This document shows positions 39,367 to 48,680 of a stretch of DNA of 64,000 nt, in pieces. The stretch's first letter is position 1; each line of letters opens with the position of its first letter. This DNA comes from Cupriavidus taiwanensis LMG 19424 (lineage in GTDB: Bacteria > Pseudomonadota > Gammaproteobacteria > Burkholderiales > Burkholderiaceae). Under the pieces are notes generated by a model. That model made no database searches. It had not been told where the DNA came from and was given only the letters and a program-made list of their open reading frames with translations. The DNA lies in assembly GCF_000069785.1 (NCBI RefSeq), contig NC_010528.1:2790001-2854000 (forward strand), read 5' to 3'. The position numbers were made by a program, and so were the translations under genes.

Positions 39367-39956
39367 GGCTGGAATACCACTTCAATGTCGGGAAATGCTG
39401 CTTGAATGATCTGAGAGAAGTATCGATAGCTGACTGGCTGCATGAAATGCCATCGAAGCCGAACTGGTGGTCTCGGCACCGCTGTCGATGCTTGACGATA
39501 AGCTTCAAGCTCTATGACCTTTGCGCTCGATTCCCACCACCCATAGACCCCACCAAATTCGTCGAAAAACTGGTCGTATTTCGCTTTGGCTTCTTTCAGA
39601 AGGCACTCGGTGGATGCGAAGCCATCGAAAGTCACACCAGAGAATTGCCATTCCGTAATCACGCCAGGTCCGACTGGCATACCCACAATTCGCGCCTGAT
39701 ACTCAATTGAGATCGGAGACCACCCTGCGGTAGATCGCACGAAAGGGCGACCCATATCAGGCGTGCATACTTTGCATTTTTCTTTTGTCTTCGTCTGAGG
39801 TTCGGCACGCGAGATGGGCGTAGTTTTCGCGTCGTCTGCATCCTTCGTACGCTGCCGCGCGGCTTCAGCTGCTGCGCCGGCAGCGGTAGCTGCAGCAAGC
39901 CATTGGATCACCCTTGTTGCAATCAAGCGTATAGCCGGAGCCGCGAGCGATGCCAT
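39363..39956 (-). CDS. restriction-endonuclease-fold toxin (Tox-REase-5-like), type VI effector
   Basis: 197 aa from ATG 39956. An N-terminal Ala-rich hydrophobic helix (about residues 3-35) is followed by a Cys pair (CKVC) and the C-terminal nuclease domain: VITEWQFSGVTFDGFAS with a conserved Asp, then LLKEAKAKYDQFFDEF with E-x-K, the D...ExK metal site of restriction-type nucleases. The likely action is cleavage of target-cell DNA. Start overlaps the stop of the preceding small gene by one base, and the stop overlaps the immunity gene. Confidence 0.82.
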   Translation of the reverse strand: MASLAAPAIRLIATRVIQWLAAATAAGAAAEAARQRTKDADDAKTTPISRAEPQTKTKEKCKVCTPDMGRPFVRSTAGWSPISIEYQARIVGMPVGPGVITEWQFSGVTFDGFASTECLLKEAKAKYDQFFDEFGGVYGWWESSAKVIELEAYRQASTAVPRPPVRLRWHFMQPVSYRYFSQIIQAAFPDIEVVFQP

Positions 39957-40303
39957 CAATGCTTCTCCTTCAGAAGAGTCATCACCACCGCACACAGGTC
40001 ATCCAATCTCTGCTCCGGGTTAGCGTCGGGTTTCAGGAGGTATGTTCGAATTTCGTGATCAAAGGCCAATTGCGGCGCATCGGCGCAGAGATAGAGAAGC
40101 TTCACGATATGCGGCGTCGATTGCAGGCCAATTTGTGCCGCGAAGTCGTGCGCGGCCAGCATTCGACCAAGGACTTCTTCCTTACCCGGTTCTCGCAACA
40201 CCTCCTGCCGAAGAGTCAGGAACTGCTCACAGACCGCACCGACAAAGTTCTGCACTTCCGTCTTCCGCAGCGCCTGCCATTGCGCTTCACTGAGCGTCAG
40301 CAT
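39956..40303 (-). CDS. small protein of a type VI effector module, function unknown
   Basis: 115 aa, mostly helical (LTLSEAQWQALRKTEVQNFV, AAHDFAAQIGLQSTPHIVKL, DDLCAVVMTLLKEKH). Proteins of this size and kind often sit between DUF4123 adaptors and toxins. It overlaps the DUF4123 gene by 17 bases and the toxin gene by one, so it is part of one coupled unit. Role as a chaperone or adaptor partner is inferred. Confidence 0.75.
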   Translation of the reverse strand: MLTLSEAQWQALRKTEVQNFVGAVCEQFLTLRQEVLREPGKEEVLGRMLAAHDFAAQIGLQSTPHIVKLLYLCADAPQLAFDHEIRTYLLKPDANPEQRLDDLCAVVMTLLKEKH

Positions 40304-40790
40304 GCTGTCTCCCTATCCAAACTCTGATGCCCTTGTCCAGGAAGTGCCATTCGTAGATATGGCCGAAGAATTCCGTTCGTTGGTCACCTGCCATCAACTG
40401 AAAGAGAGCTGCCAGCACACGTGGATCCCAAAACCGCAAGAGTGCGATTCGTCCGTCGGGCAGCTTGACGTCGAGTCGCAGCTGCAACAGTTGTGAAAGC
40501 CCCGTGAGGTTGGCTTCAGCGATGAGCCAGGTGACGGCCGGTGCGGTCGTCTCCAGCAAGGTCAAGTCACGCAGGACTGCATCGGTTACCTGCGTCGCAT
40601 CAACCAGCCAAGGTCCAGCATGTGCCAGCGCGTCATCCGCTGTACCGGAGAACAAGGCAACCACCACGCCGGGCACGTGTTCAAGCTGTCGCTCCCGATG
40701 CTGCTGATAGAGCGCGCCATCCACCAGCGCATACAGGTTGAGCGTCTGCAAGCGTGCACGCAGTTGACTGTATCGATCGAGGACATCCAT
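40287..40790 (-). CDS. DUF4123 type VI effector chaperone/adaptor
   Basis: 167 aa. Typical start LNLYALVDGALYQQ, then GPWLVDATQ and the C-terminal LLRFWDPRVLAALF...FFGHIYEWHF, the DUF4123 pattern. These proteins load toxins onto VgrG/PAAR spikes of type VI secretion. Only 7 bases separate it from the PAAR gene. Confidence 0.87.
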   Translation of the reverse strand: MDVLDRYSQLRARLQTLNLYALVDGALYQQHRERQLEHVPGVVVALFSGTADDALAHAGPWLVDATQVTDAVLRDLTLLETTAPAVTWLIAEANLTGLSQLLQLRLDVKLPDGRIALLRFWDPRVLAALFQLMAGDQRTEFFGHIYEWHFLDKGIRVWIGRQHADAQ

Positions 40791-40797
40791 TAGCCAG

Positions 40798-41190
40798 CTA
40801 CCCTCGCACGACAGTCGCCGACCCTGTCGCAGCCGCCTTCATCAAGCAATCCAGGCAGAGGCCAGAACCCGTTACAGCCGCGATTCCTGCCGGTTCAAAG
40901 TCGGCAACCGCTGGTGTTTCCATGTCGCTTGCCAACGTGCTGTCCTGGCTGGCTAGCAACCTGGCACCGCAGGCGGTGCGGTCCATATGCCTGGCGTAGG
41001 GAACGCCATTGGGCGCAGTGATAATTCCGTCGCCCGCCAGGATCGGAAAAGCACCCTTGCACTTGGGACAGATGGTCATGTCCCCTGCACGCGCCATGGC
41101 GCGATTACCGATGATGCTCGTGGCATCGCCGGTAATGACTGTCCCTCCGTGCGTAGTCCGGTCGCCCACGCAAATGAGTCCGGAGATCAC
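40798..41190 (-). CDS. PAAR-domain spike-tip protein
   Basis: 130 aa from a GTG at 41190 with a GGAGGGG-like ribosome site upstream. The start ISGLICVGDRTTHGGTVITG and the repeat pattern up to CPKCKGAFPILAGDG match PAAR proteins that cap the VgrG spike of type VI secretion. After about residue 85 an extension with several Cys (TACGAR, LCLDCLMKA) follows. First gene of the cargo module; no vgrG, hcp or tss genes are in the window. Confidence 0.88.
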   Translation of the reverse strand: MISGLICVGDRTTHGGTVITGDATSIIGNRAMARAGDMTICPKCKGAFPILAGDGIITAPNGVPYARHMDRTACGARLLASQDSTLASDMETPAVADFEPAGIAAVTGSGLCLDCLMKAAATGSATVVRG

Positions 41191-41440
41191 CTTACCCCTC
41201 CACCTTCGTTATGCTCGAAAGAGCCGTCTGGCATGCCCGGTGCATGCTTGCCCAAGGTAGTTGGTGCAATGGGTCGTGACAACGGAGGAAATCCGCAAAG
41301 AGATGCGTCCGTTTCTGCAAGGGTGATGGAAACGGCTGCAACCGGTCAGCGGAGGTGGTAGCGTTTTTGGACGCGCGGGCCGACCGGTAGGTGTGTGACA
41401 GTAGTAACGAGTCTTCTCGATGTCAGGTCGAAGCCAAGCC

Positions 41441-41734
41441 TCAAAGGGTTACCGGATCATCGAAAGCCCTGTGCCAGCTGTGAATCTCCACGCGCTCGCG
41501 TAGGCCTTGCGTCCAGAACGGATCCGTTTGAATGAGGGCCTCAACCTCCGCGCGATCCGCAGCCCGGACAATCCAGAGCCCGCCAACCGCACCTTCATTC
41601 GGAGCTTCGCGCAAAGAGCCGGCGATCGGGATCATGTCGCGATGCTGGGCTAGCCAATCGAGATGGGTCTGCAAGAATGCGTTGCGCAGAGCCAGCTGGT
41701 CAGGCCTGTCGTGGAAGCGAACGGCAAAGATCAT
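41441..41734 (-). CDS. YciI-family protein
   Basis: 97 aa, alpha/beta ferredoxin-like fold. MIFAVRFHDRPDQLALRNAF, a central HLDWLAQHRD and GGLWIVRAADRAEVEALIQTDPF are typical of YciI-like proteins, with the conserved His-Asp pair. Function unknown; related proteins are dehydrochlorinase-like. The ~240-base gaps either side of it hold nothing recognised. Confidence 0.87.
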   Translation of the reverse strand: MIFAVRFHDRPDQLALRNAFLQTHLDWLAQHRDMIPIAGSLREAPNEGAVGGLWIVRAADRAEVEALIQTDPFWTQGLRERVEIHSWHRAFDDPVTL

Positions 41735-41975
41735 GTTTTTTCTCGATTAGGGCGTTGATCCCGCGAGACGTCTGCGAGGATTTTTCGCTGCGTCCCAGCC
41801 AGCCTTCGCCGCATATCGCGAATCGACAGAAGTTTCTTCCGCAATGTTCCGAATAGTCTGGAGACCATTGTCTGGCAACACACCTTAATCTGCGAACAGA
41901 TGGTCTCGATCAGTGTGAAATAAGCAAATCTGGTCCAGACACCCCGCATGACTTCGATCTCTGAAGGTGACGCCG

Positions 41976-43694
41976 ATGAGGTTTCTGTTGGATTTGTATA
42001 AGGACTGGATCTTCGCCTGTCGAATCGCGGTCAGGAAGTACCCAGCCTTGCCAACCCACTTCTGCGGAGCAACCCTGTTTGTAGCGCTGTCCGCGGCATT
42101 GTCAACGCTGGTTCCCTACCTTTTACGCGAGACAACCAACGCTCTGTCTGTAGACGCCACGCTCACCGCTACAGGCATGCCGGTGATTCTGGCAGCCGCG
42201 TACGGACTTACCTGGACTACCGCTCGCGCCTGCGAGTGGCTGAAAGCGATGATCTTCGCGGCAGTTCTCGCCAGGTGTGATGCCGCATTCCATAACGCCA
42301 TCTTTGCCAGACTGATCAGGGCTGACTACCCGCGCCTGAATGCGCTGGATCCAGGCAAGCTGGTCTCAGTCATTGCGCGAAGTCGCACCGCTTTCAGTGC
42401 AATCACGTTTTCGGTGTTCTGGGCAATCATCCCGATTGTTCTCCAGTTGGTACTCTCCAGCGTCGTTCTGTGGCAGCTGACCGACGGCGCGTTCGCTCTC
42501 GGATTTGCCATCTCCGTGCTACTTCTCTTTGCCGCGACATGGTTGCTTGCAGAGCAAAGCAAAAGCGCTCATGAAGAGATCTTCAGCGGTGCCGACATGC
42601 TGTCGAGCCATCTGGTTGAAAGACTTGGATTCATGCTGGACATCAAACTCAACAAGGCATACGCGAGAGAAGATGCCGCGTTGCAACGCACGCTTGATGT
42701 CTATATCGGCAAAGTCACTCGTGGGAACATCAGGCTCGCACTTCTGCTGGCTGCGCAGGCCATCTGCACCGGCCTTTTGCTTACGCTGCTTTCGGTGACG
42801 ACCGCATACGGCGTCACTCGCTCCGTACTGCGCTCGGGCGATTTTGTCATGATCGTCAGCTACGTCGTGACACTGGCGATGCCATTCACCAACCTCGCGG
42901 GATCGCTGTCCGATTTGCGCCGCAACCATCTCGCGCTGCGCGAAGGTTTTGGTCTGCTGAAGACGCCAATTGAGCGCAGTGAATCGAGCTTGCACATCGA
43001 CCGTGCAGCGGATGAAGTCTGCCGCATCGAGAACGCAGTTGTCACGCAAGGCGGAAAACAGATTCTGCAGGACGTGAACATCACTATCAGACGGGGCGAG
43101 TTCGTCGCGCTCATCGGGCCATCGGGCGCGGGCAAATCGAGCCTGGTTCACCTAATGCTCGGACTCGCCAGCCCCGCGGCTGGCACGGTATATCTACTTG
43201 GCACGGACGTCAGCAAGCTTTCAGTCAGCGACATCGCCAGCGAAGTCGCCGTCGCACCTCAGGCACCTATGATCCTGACCGGTTCACTCAGGGAGAATCT
43301 GACCTACGGCTGTGACACCTTGCCTTCAGACCGCGCGCTGCACGAACTCGTTGCCTTGCTTGAACTGCATGCGATCGCCGCAGACGGAAGCGGCAACATC
43401 CTGGACCGTCCGCTGGGCATTCAAGGCAGGGACCTATCAGGAGGGGAACGTCAGCGCGTCGCACTGGGCCGAGCACTCGCTCGCCGTCCGGCGGTCCTCA
43501 TTCTGGACGAACCCACCTCATCGCTCGATCCGGAACGCGAGGAGCGCATCTTTGCGCGTGTCCGGGAGCGGGTGCCGACGCTGATCGTGGTTACGCATCG
43601 ACATGCGCTTGTTCGGGCGTCAGACCGCGTATATCGCATCGCGAACGGCAGCGTCCAAGGGCATTCTGTGAGCGATGCGAATGCGGCGCTTTGA
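41976..43694 (+). CDS. ABC exporter, fused membrane and ATPase domains
   Basis: 572 aa from ATG 41976 (GAAGGTGA upstream; a GTG at 41967 is possible). Six membrane segments lie in residues 25-310, then a nucleotide-binding domain: Walker A IGPSGAGKSSL, Q-loop in VAVAPQAPMIL, signature LSGGERQRVALGRALARR, Walker B AVLILDEPTSSLDPE and switch His in LIVVTHRH. It is a homodimeric-type exporter. No peptidase C39 domain. The cargo is unknown; a GNAT gene follows 51 bases later, perhaps for self-protection or modification. Confidence 0.93.
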   Translation: MRFLLDLYKDWIFACRIAVRKYPALPTHFCGATLFVALSAALSTLVPYLLRETTNALSVDATLTATGMPVILAAAYGLTWTTARACEWLKAMIFAAVLARCDAAFHNAIFARLIRADYPRLNALDPGKLVSVIARSRTAFSAITFSVFWAIIPIVLQLVLSSVVLWQLTDGAFALGFAISVLLLFAATWLLAEQSKSAHEEIFSGADMLSSHLVERLGFMLDIKLNKAYAREDAALQRTLDVYIGKVTRGNIRLALLLAAQAICTGLLLTLLSVTTAYGVTRSVLRSGDFVMIVSYVVTLAMPFTNLAGSLSDLRRNHLALREGFGLLKTPIERSESSLHIDRAADEVCRIENAVVTQGGKQILQDVNITIRRGEFVALIGPSGAGKSSLVHLMLGLASPAAGTVYLLGTDVSKLSVSDIASEVAVAPQAPMILTGSLRENLTYGCDTLPSDRALHELVALLELHAIAADGSGNILDRPLGIQGRDLSGGERQRVALGRALARRPAVLILDEPTSSLDPEREERIFARVRERVPTLIVVTHRHALVRASDRVYRIANGSVQGHSVSDANAAL

Positions 43695-43745
43695 ATCCCA
43701 ATGTGGCGGAGGATCACGAATTGCGATGCCTGAGGAGAAGCAAGA

Positions 43746-44249
43746 ATGACCACGGACCGTTACATTGAGCCGCTGTGGGAGCGAATGTGTTCGGGCATCG
43801 ATCTCCGATCGCATGCCATGCCGGTAAGGCCTTGCGACGGCAGTGACATCGAGAAGCTGGCATCGCTGGCTCATGCTGCCTTCGAAGAAACAGTCGATCA
43901 TGAACCGCTGGGGCTATGGACCCGTAAGATTTCGTCGATCATCAATGGCAAGTACGGCACCTTCTTGCCAACGGCTTCCTTTATGGCGGACGCAACTGCT
44001 GGCCAATTGGCAGGAGTGGTACTCGCCACCAATTTTCTGTTCTATCGGGGTCCTGTCATTGCGCTGATCGCAGTCCATCCTTGTGCGCAAGGCGCGGGTC
44101 TGGGTACCTATCTCTTGCGCAGCTGCGTGAATGCGCTTTCTGTCGAGGGATTCACCGTGTGTCGCGCGAGAATATCGCCCGGCAACGACGTGTCGAAGCG
44201 ACTGTTTCAGCGCAACGCCTTCGTCCTTCGGGAACTGTGGGTGGGGTAG
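43746..44249 (+). CDS. GNAT-family N-acetyltransferase
   Basis: 167 aa (GGAG upstream of ATG 43746). VRPCDGSDIEKLASLAHAAF is the N-terminal GNAT strand-helix, ALIAVHPCAQGAGLGTYLLR the acetyl-CoA loop (Q-G-A-G-L-G), and SKRLFQRNAFVLRELWVG the C-terminal motif. Paired with the ABC exporter. Sequence after its stop runs straight into the decayed MlrC gene. Confidence 0.88.
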   Translation: MTTDRYIEPLWERMCSGIDLRSHAMPVRPCDGSDIEKLASLAHAAFEETVDHEPLGLWTRKISSIINGKYGTFLPTASFMADATAGQLAGVVLATNFLFYRGPVIALIAVHPCAQGAGLGTYLLRSCVNALSVEGFTVCRARISPGNDVSKRLFQRNAFVLRELWVG

Positions 44250-44330
44250 CCGTCAAATTAAGCGCGACCTGGCGCCTCTGGGCACGCCATCCGGCGAAAG
44301 CAAGTTTATTCGCGCAGTCCCATTCCCACC

Positions 44331-45695
44331 TATGTCAGGCAGGCGACGCCCTCGGGCACGATCGAAGCCGGCGCGTATGCCGCAATGAAGCAAGACATCC
44401 TCGAAGGCATTCGCGCTGCGCTGCCGGTTGACGGCGTGCTGCTGGCCCTGCATGGCGCCGGTGTCGCCGACGGCACTGAAGACATCGAAGGCGATCTGGC
44501 GCTTGCCGTTCGTGCGCTGGTCGGGCCGGGTGTCCCGATTGCCGCGGTCTACGATTTGCACGGCAACATGACGGACGCGATGCGCGACGCTTGCGACCTG
44601 ACGTTGCCGTGCAAGCTGTATCCGCATACCGACTTCCATGACCGGGGCATCGAAGCCGTCGAGCTGCTGCTTGAGATGATTCGGGGCAAGCTCACACCGG
44701 TCACCGCAATGCGACGCCTGCCGATGCTGCCGTACATCGTGACGACACAAGACGGGTTCATCCCGGCGGAAGTCAACGACGTTTGCCGGAAGCTGGCCGC
44801 ACAACCCGGCGTCATCGACTGCTCGTGGTTCCACGGTTTCCCCTACGCGGATATCGCGGCGCCCTGCCCGGCGGTCGTGTGCACCACAACCGGAGACGCC
44901 GCGCTTGCGCAGCGTTGCGTCGACGAAGTCGCGCAATGGATCTGGTCGCATCGCGAGGCGTTCCGTCCGACGTTTCCGACCCCCGCACAGGGCGTCGCCC
45001 TTGCCCTGTCGGCGGCAGAGGGGCCGGTCGTTGTCAACGAGTACGCAGACAACGCGGGCGGCGGCACACCCGGAGACGGCACGCATCTGCTTCGCGCGTT
45101 ACTGGACGCCAATCCGCCAGCCGGCACGTGCTGTTTCGCGTCGATCAACGATGCTGCCGTGGTTGCACAAGCACAGCGCGCGGGTGTCGGTGCCACGATC
45201 AGGGTCTCGCTGGGCGGCAAGCAAGGCCGCTTCCAGGGCGCGCCGATCAAGGCCGGTGCCTATGTGAAATGCATCACGGACGGTCGTTTCGTGAATCGCG
45301 CCGGCTCGATGTTCGAAGGCGTTCGCTTCGACCTGGGGGTGATGTGTCGCCTCATCATCAACGGTGTCGATGTCATCGTGGCTTCGCGTGCGGAGCAGAT
45401 TTTTGATGTCGAGCCGTTTGTACTGCATGGGGTGGATGTTACTGGGCACAAGCTCGTTGCGATCAAGGGGGCCAACCACTTCCGTGCTGGATATCGGACG
45501 GTGGCCAGGCAGATCATTTCCGTCGACTGTGAAGGCTTGAGTACGGCTGCGATTGCGTCGTTCCCGCATGAAAGGCTGGTCGGAGAGTTTTGGCCTTTGT
45601 CGAATGAGGTGCAGTTCGATGGCGGCGCAGTCGCACACTCTTGCAGCGGCTTTACCGCACCCGGACTGCTTGCGGTCATTCTCTTGGAAGCCGCC
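44331..45695 (+). pseudogene. MlrC-like (peptidase M81) gene, truncated at both ends
   Basis: The frame is open from 44262; family likeness begins near 44331 with YVRQATPSGTIEAGAYAAMK and runs through VYDLHGNMTDAM, PHTDFHDRGIEA, SWFHGFPYADIAAPCPAVV and NEYADNAGGGTPGDGTHLL to FPHERLVGEFWPL. The N-terminal ~60-90 residues, with the first zinc-binding motif of the family, are absent, and the usual end after WPL is replaced by foreign sequence that continues in frame into a SymE-like gene. MlrC-type enzymes cleave linearised microcystin and related peptides; this copy is probably inactive. Confidence 0.75.
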
Positions 45696-45911
45696 ATGAA
45701 AACCAAATCTGCAGGCACGCACGTTCGGACAATCAAGATTAGCCGAACCCACTTCCCGGTTGTTCCAGGTAGCAGCAACAATTTCACTGGTCTGCGGGAG
45801 ATTCCGTGGATTCGGTTGAGAGGTGTTTGGTTGGAGCGGGCGGGATTCCGCGTCGGCCAATCGCTGAAGGTAAAAGTTCAGCGTCGGCGGGTAATTATTT
45901 GGGTGGAATAA
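45696..45911 (+). CDS. SymE-like toxin
   Basis: 71 aa from ATG 45696, with GGAAG 7 bases before it. IPWIRLRGVWLERAGFRVGQ then LKVKVQRRRVIIWV is the core of SymE proteins, AbrB-fold-derived toxins that in E. coli are held down by an antisense RNA. The ATG is in frame with the MlrC remnant and no stop intervenes, so a fused product is also possible. SymE-like genes are common in Rhs/type VI islands. No antisense RNA promoter could be assigned. Confidence 0.75.
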   Translation: MKTKSAGTHVRTIKISRTHFPVVPGSSNNFTGLREIPWIRLRGVWLERAGFRVGQSLKVKVQRRRVIIWVE

Positions 45912-45993
45912 CGTAGACTGTCAAGTCGGTAGGCGCCGGATACGGCCCCTACCGACTGCGGATTCAACCGGTCGATGCAACAGCGGTTCGATC

Positions 45994-46137
45994 CTACGAA
46001 TCAGACGTTGAGTCCGTGGTCAGTGGGAATGCAGTAACCCACTTGGCGATAGCCTTTATTGCCCGCTCAATGACGTCGGCTTTGGCTGCTTTCTCCAACT
46101 CTTCTGGAACCGGAATGCTACGGACAGACTTGTCCAC
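45994..46137 (-). CDS. possible small protein (47 aa)
   Basis: A leftward frame from GTG 46137: DKSVRSIPVPEELEKAAKAD then VIERAIKAIAKWVTAF, an amphipathic, helical, coding-like sequence, ending at 45994. It has no good ribosome site, so it may be the end of a decayed gene. Apart from it, 45912-46303 contains nothing I recognise. Confidence 0.35.
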   Translation of the reverse strand: MDKSVRSIPVPEELEKAAKADVIERAIKAIAKWVTAFPLTTDSTSDS

Positions 46138-46303
46138 CGCGGGAAATTAATGCGGGTACGAAGGGCGGACGTTTAAAATTTCAATAAACAGGCCCGACGT
46201 AAAGAGCCCGTTTGTGAAGATGGCCTCATATGACGAACGATGCTGTATTAGTGCTTCGGCAACCTTCTGGGGTAACTCGTAAGTCATGGCCACATGCGCC
46301 TTG

Positions 46304-48628
46304 TCACGTCTGTGGCTTGTGTGATCTCAGCGGTTCCCAATTTGTTGAATCAAAGTGGGCTTTGACTTGTTTCCGGATGGCAGGGGAAAGGCGAGTAATC
46401 GCCTCCCCAGCCTTCCGCTTTGCTGTGCTGAATCGGGCTTCCTCTGCGGTATCATCCGGGACCGCTTCCCATGCCTGTTTCAATACGCGCTCGACGCCTG
46501 AATTGATCCTTTCTTTTAGCTCGCTGTGCATTTTCTGCAGCATTAACCTGCCACCAAACTCAGCCGATGCATTAGAGACAGATTTGAGACTGGGCCGCAT
46601 GGAGCCTGATCGTGGAGATTGGACGGACTTGAGAAGATTGCGGAGCATGTCGAAGGAGACTTGCTCGGGCTTGGCCAAGGCCTTCAGGAACGGGTCTTGA
46701 AGTTCGTGACCCGCCTGGGCTACTGCCGTCGTCAGCCAAACGATAGCTTCTTCAAGGCTCCTCGGACGTGGCGTGTGAATCGTTTCGGCATCGCGATCAT
46801 GCTTGTCGAAGTAGCTTAGGGTTTTCGGGTCAGGCTTGGTCAGTCGGCCGAGATATGCGGTGGCGCGGCGGGCACGGGCATACGGGCAGTCTGGTCGAGG
46901 TTCAGCGAGTTTGCCGAAGGCGACACCGAGGCCCGCGCAGCCTAGCTTTGCATGATCGGTAGTGATTGGCGCTGTCTTCAGGTGGTCAGCAACTGACAAG
47001 CCTTGAAGCCAGGCATCTGCAGCGGGGTGTGCTGCATCATCTACGGCGGAGCCTTCGGCGATTCCCCACTCATACCAGTAGCCGCGAACGTCAGAATCAA
47101 AATCAATTTTCGTCGGAAGAGCGCTCACGTTTTCCCGGAACACTTGGACAGCCGTTGCACTCTCGCCCGCGTTTCGGTAAGTCTTGCAGAGATCAACCAG
47201 AGCACAAAGCCTGTCAGGTTCAGCAGCAATATCGGCCTTCGCCGCCGAGACGGCTATTTCTTTTCGTCGTTGTTCGGAGAATTGAGACGGCAGTGCACGC
47301 TGCAGTCGCGGGCCTGCATGGATAATACTTGAGAACCAACGGCGATCCATTTGAACCTCCGTGCCTGTCCGCACTGTCTGGCGCACAATGGCGCTCCAAA
47401 CTTCTGCGGTATCCGCACCAAAGTCCTGTTCGGCAGAAACCAAGATGGCAGCAGCTACGTTGCGATGGCGGGTGAACACATGTCCCGCACTTCGGACGGC
47501 GGCGGCCTCTTCGCCAAGTGGATTTACAACACAAGTCTGAATCCAGTCGCGCTCCACGCGAAGCAAGTCTGCGAGAACCCTGTCGTCAATACCCGGAATA
47601 CCCACCGCATGACAGGCGGCGACGTAAAGGAGCGCATCAAACAGAGTATGGTTGCTGTCCGCAATCTTCGTGTGCTTCAACCGCTGGAGCAGAGCAATGA
47701 CATGGCTTCGTAATCCGTCCGGTCCAAATCGCACATCGAGCAATCCGCCAAAGAACGAGCCCTCATTACCAGCGGCGGCTCCCTGTATGGCTTCGAGGAG
47801 CGCGGCTGTTTGCTTACCCCTGTCCGCTAGTGAGGCGAGTTTACGCAAGCCATCGCTGCCAAATTTCTGCCATGCGTCGACCAACCTGTTCGCGTCTTCT
47901 GGCTGCAGTTCGCGAAGTAGGATGTCGGGGTACTTCGTCAGCAAGGTGTTCCAAGGCTGTTGGTTACCCTTGCTATGACGCCAGTCGGTATCGCGTGCAG
48001 CCAAGAGAAAGTGAACATGAGTACTGCCGGCTTCGTGCAGGAGGCTAGCGGCCTCGCTGAGGTTGCGAACCAGATTTTCGGCATCGTCGGCGACGATGAG
48101 CCAAGGTTTGGTCGGATCCAAAGTACTGATGTGCTCCGGGGGCAGACCGATGCGGGAAGCTGGACGCCACAAGACATTCCAGTCTCCGCTTTTCGCACAT
48201 TCGGCGGCAGCTTGTAGAAGGAGCGTGGATTTGCCTTCGCCTCCGGCGGCGCGGATGAGCTGAAGCGAACAGGCAGCCTTAGAGCTTCTGGCTTCCTCAA
48301 GGCGGCGGCCGATCTCTGCGACAGCGGCCCGACTCGGGATACCTGCGCACACTGCATGTCGCCAAGTAGGGGTTGCGCCATCGAAATACCGTATAACATC
48401 GTCGTGGCAAAGCGGTGGTAGCGCACCTAGGCAAGCAGCGTCAATGATTTCCCATCCTGCAATTGGCGAAACGGCCGAGGGAGCCGTAGCGGCCGGCGCC
48501 ATTTCCTGCAGCGTGGAGAGAATCTCGCCAAAAATGCTGTGGCAGTCGATACCGCCAAACGCCCTGAATCGATTCATCGCGATGGCGGGTTCGACAGCAG
48601 CAAGGAGTTTCCCGTACTTTTCCGTCAC
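46304..48628 (-). CDS. P-loop NTPase part of a SIR2-type antiphage defence protein (split by frameshift)
   Basis: 774 aa from GTG 48628, but the same frame is open and coding-like back to 48697. Residues 1-45 (VEPAIAMNRFRAFGGIDCHS) complete a SIR2-type Rossmann fold begun in the neighbouring gene. Then come Walker A AGGEGKST (residues 128-135), Walker B WLIVADD (176-182), sensor-like HFLLAARDTDW, and a long helical C-terminal part with Ala-rich repeats. This is the STAND/AAA-like plan of SIR2-NTPase immune proteins that sense phage and trigger NAD+ depletion. No transmembrane segment. DNA is less GC-rich than the core. Confidence 0.8.
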   Translation of the reverse strand: MTEKYGKLLAAVEPAIAMNRFRAFGGIDCHSIFGEILSTLQEMAPAATAPSAVSPIAGWEIIDAACLGALPPLCHDDVIRYFDGATPTWRHAVCAGIPSRAAVAEIGRRLEEARSSKAACSLQLIRAAGGEGKSTLLLQAAAECAKSGDWNVLWRPASRIGLPPEHISTLDPTKPWLIVADDAENLVRNLSEAASLLHEAGSTHVHFLLAARDTDWRHSKGNQQPWNTLLTKYPDILLRELQPEDANRLVDAWQKFGSDGLRKLASLADRGKQTAALLEAIQGAAAGNEGSFFGGLLDVRFGPDGLRSHVIALLQRLKHTKIADSNHTLFDALLYVAACHAVGIPGIDDRVLADLLRVERDWIQTCVVNPLGEEAAAVRSAGHVFTRHRNVAAAILVSAEQDFGADTAEVWSAIVRQTVRTGTEVQMDRRWFSSIIHAGPRLQRALPSQFSEQRRKEIAVSAAKADIAAEPDRLCALVDLCKTYRNAGESATAVQVFRENVSALPTKIDFDSDVRGYWYEWGIAEGSAVDDAAHPAADAWLQGLSVADHLKTAPITTDHAKLGCAGLGVAFGKLAEPRPDCPYARARRATAYLGRLTKPDPKTLSYFDKHDRDAETIHTPRPRSLEEAIVWLTTAVAQAGHELQDPFLKALAKPEQVSFDMLRNLLKSVQSPRSGSMRPSLKSVSNASAEFGGRLMLQKMHSELKERINSGVERVLKQAWEAVPDDTAEEARFSTAKRKAGEAITRLSPAIRKQVKAHFDSTNWEPLRSHKPQT

Positions 48629-48680
48629 CCTGTCTGCGTTGGCCTCGTAGAAGCACCAGAGGACATCGAGGGGTGCCTGC

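Noticed and set aside
38641..41190. Complete type VI secretion system
   Set aside because: Only cargo-type genes (PAAR, adaptor, toxin, immunity) are present; no hcp, vgrG or tss genes in the window.
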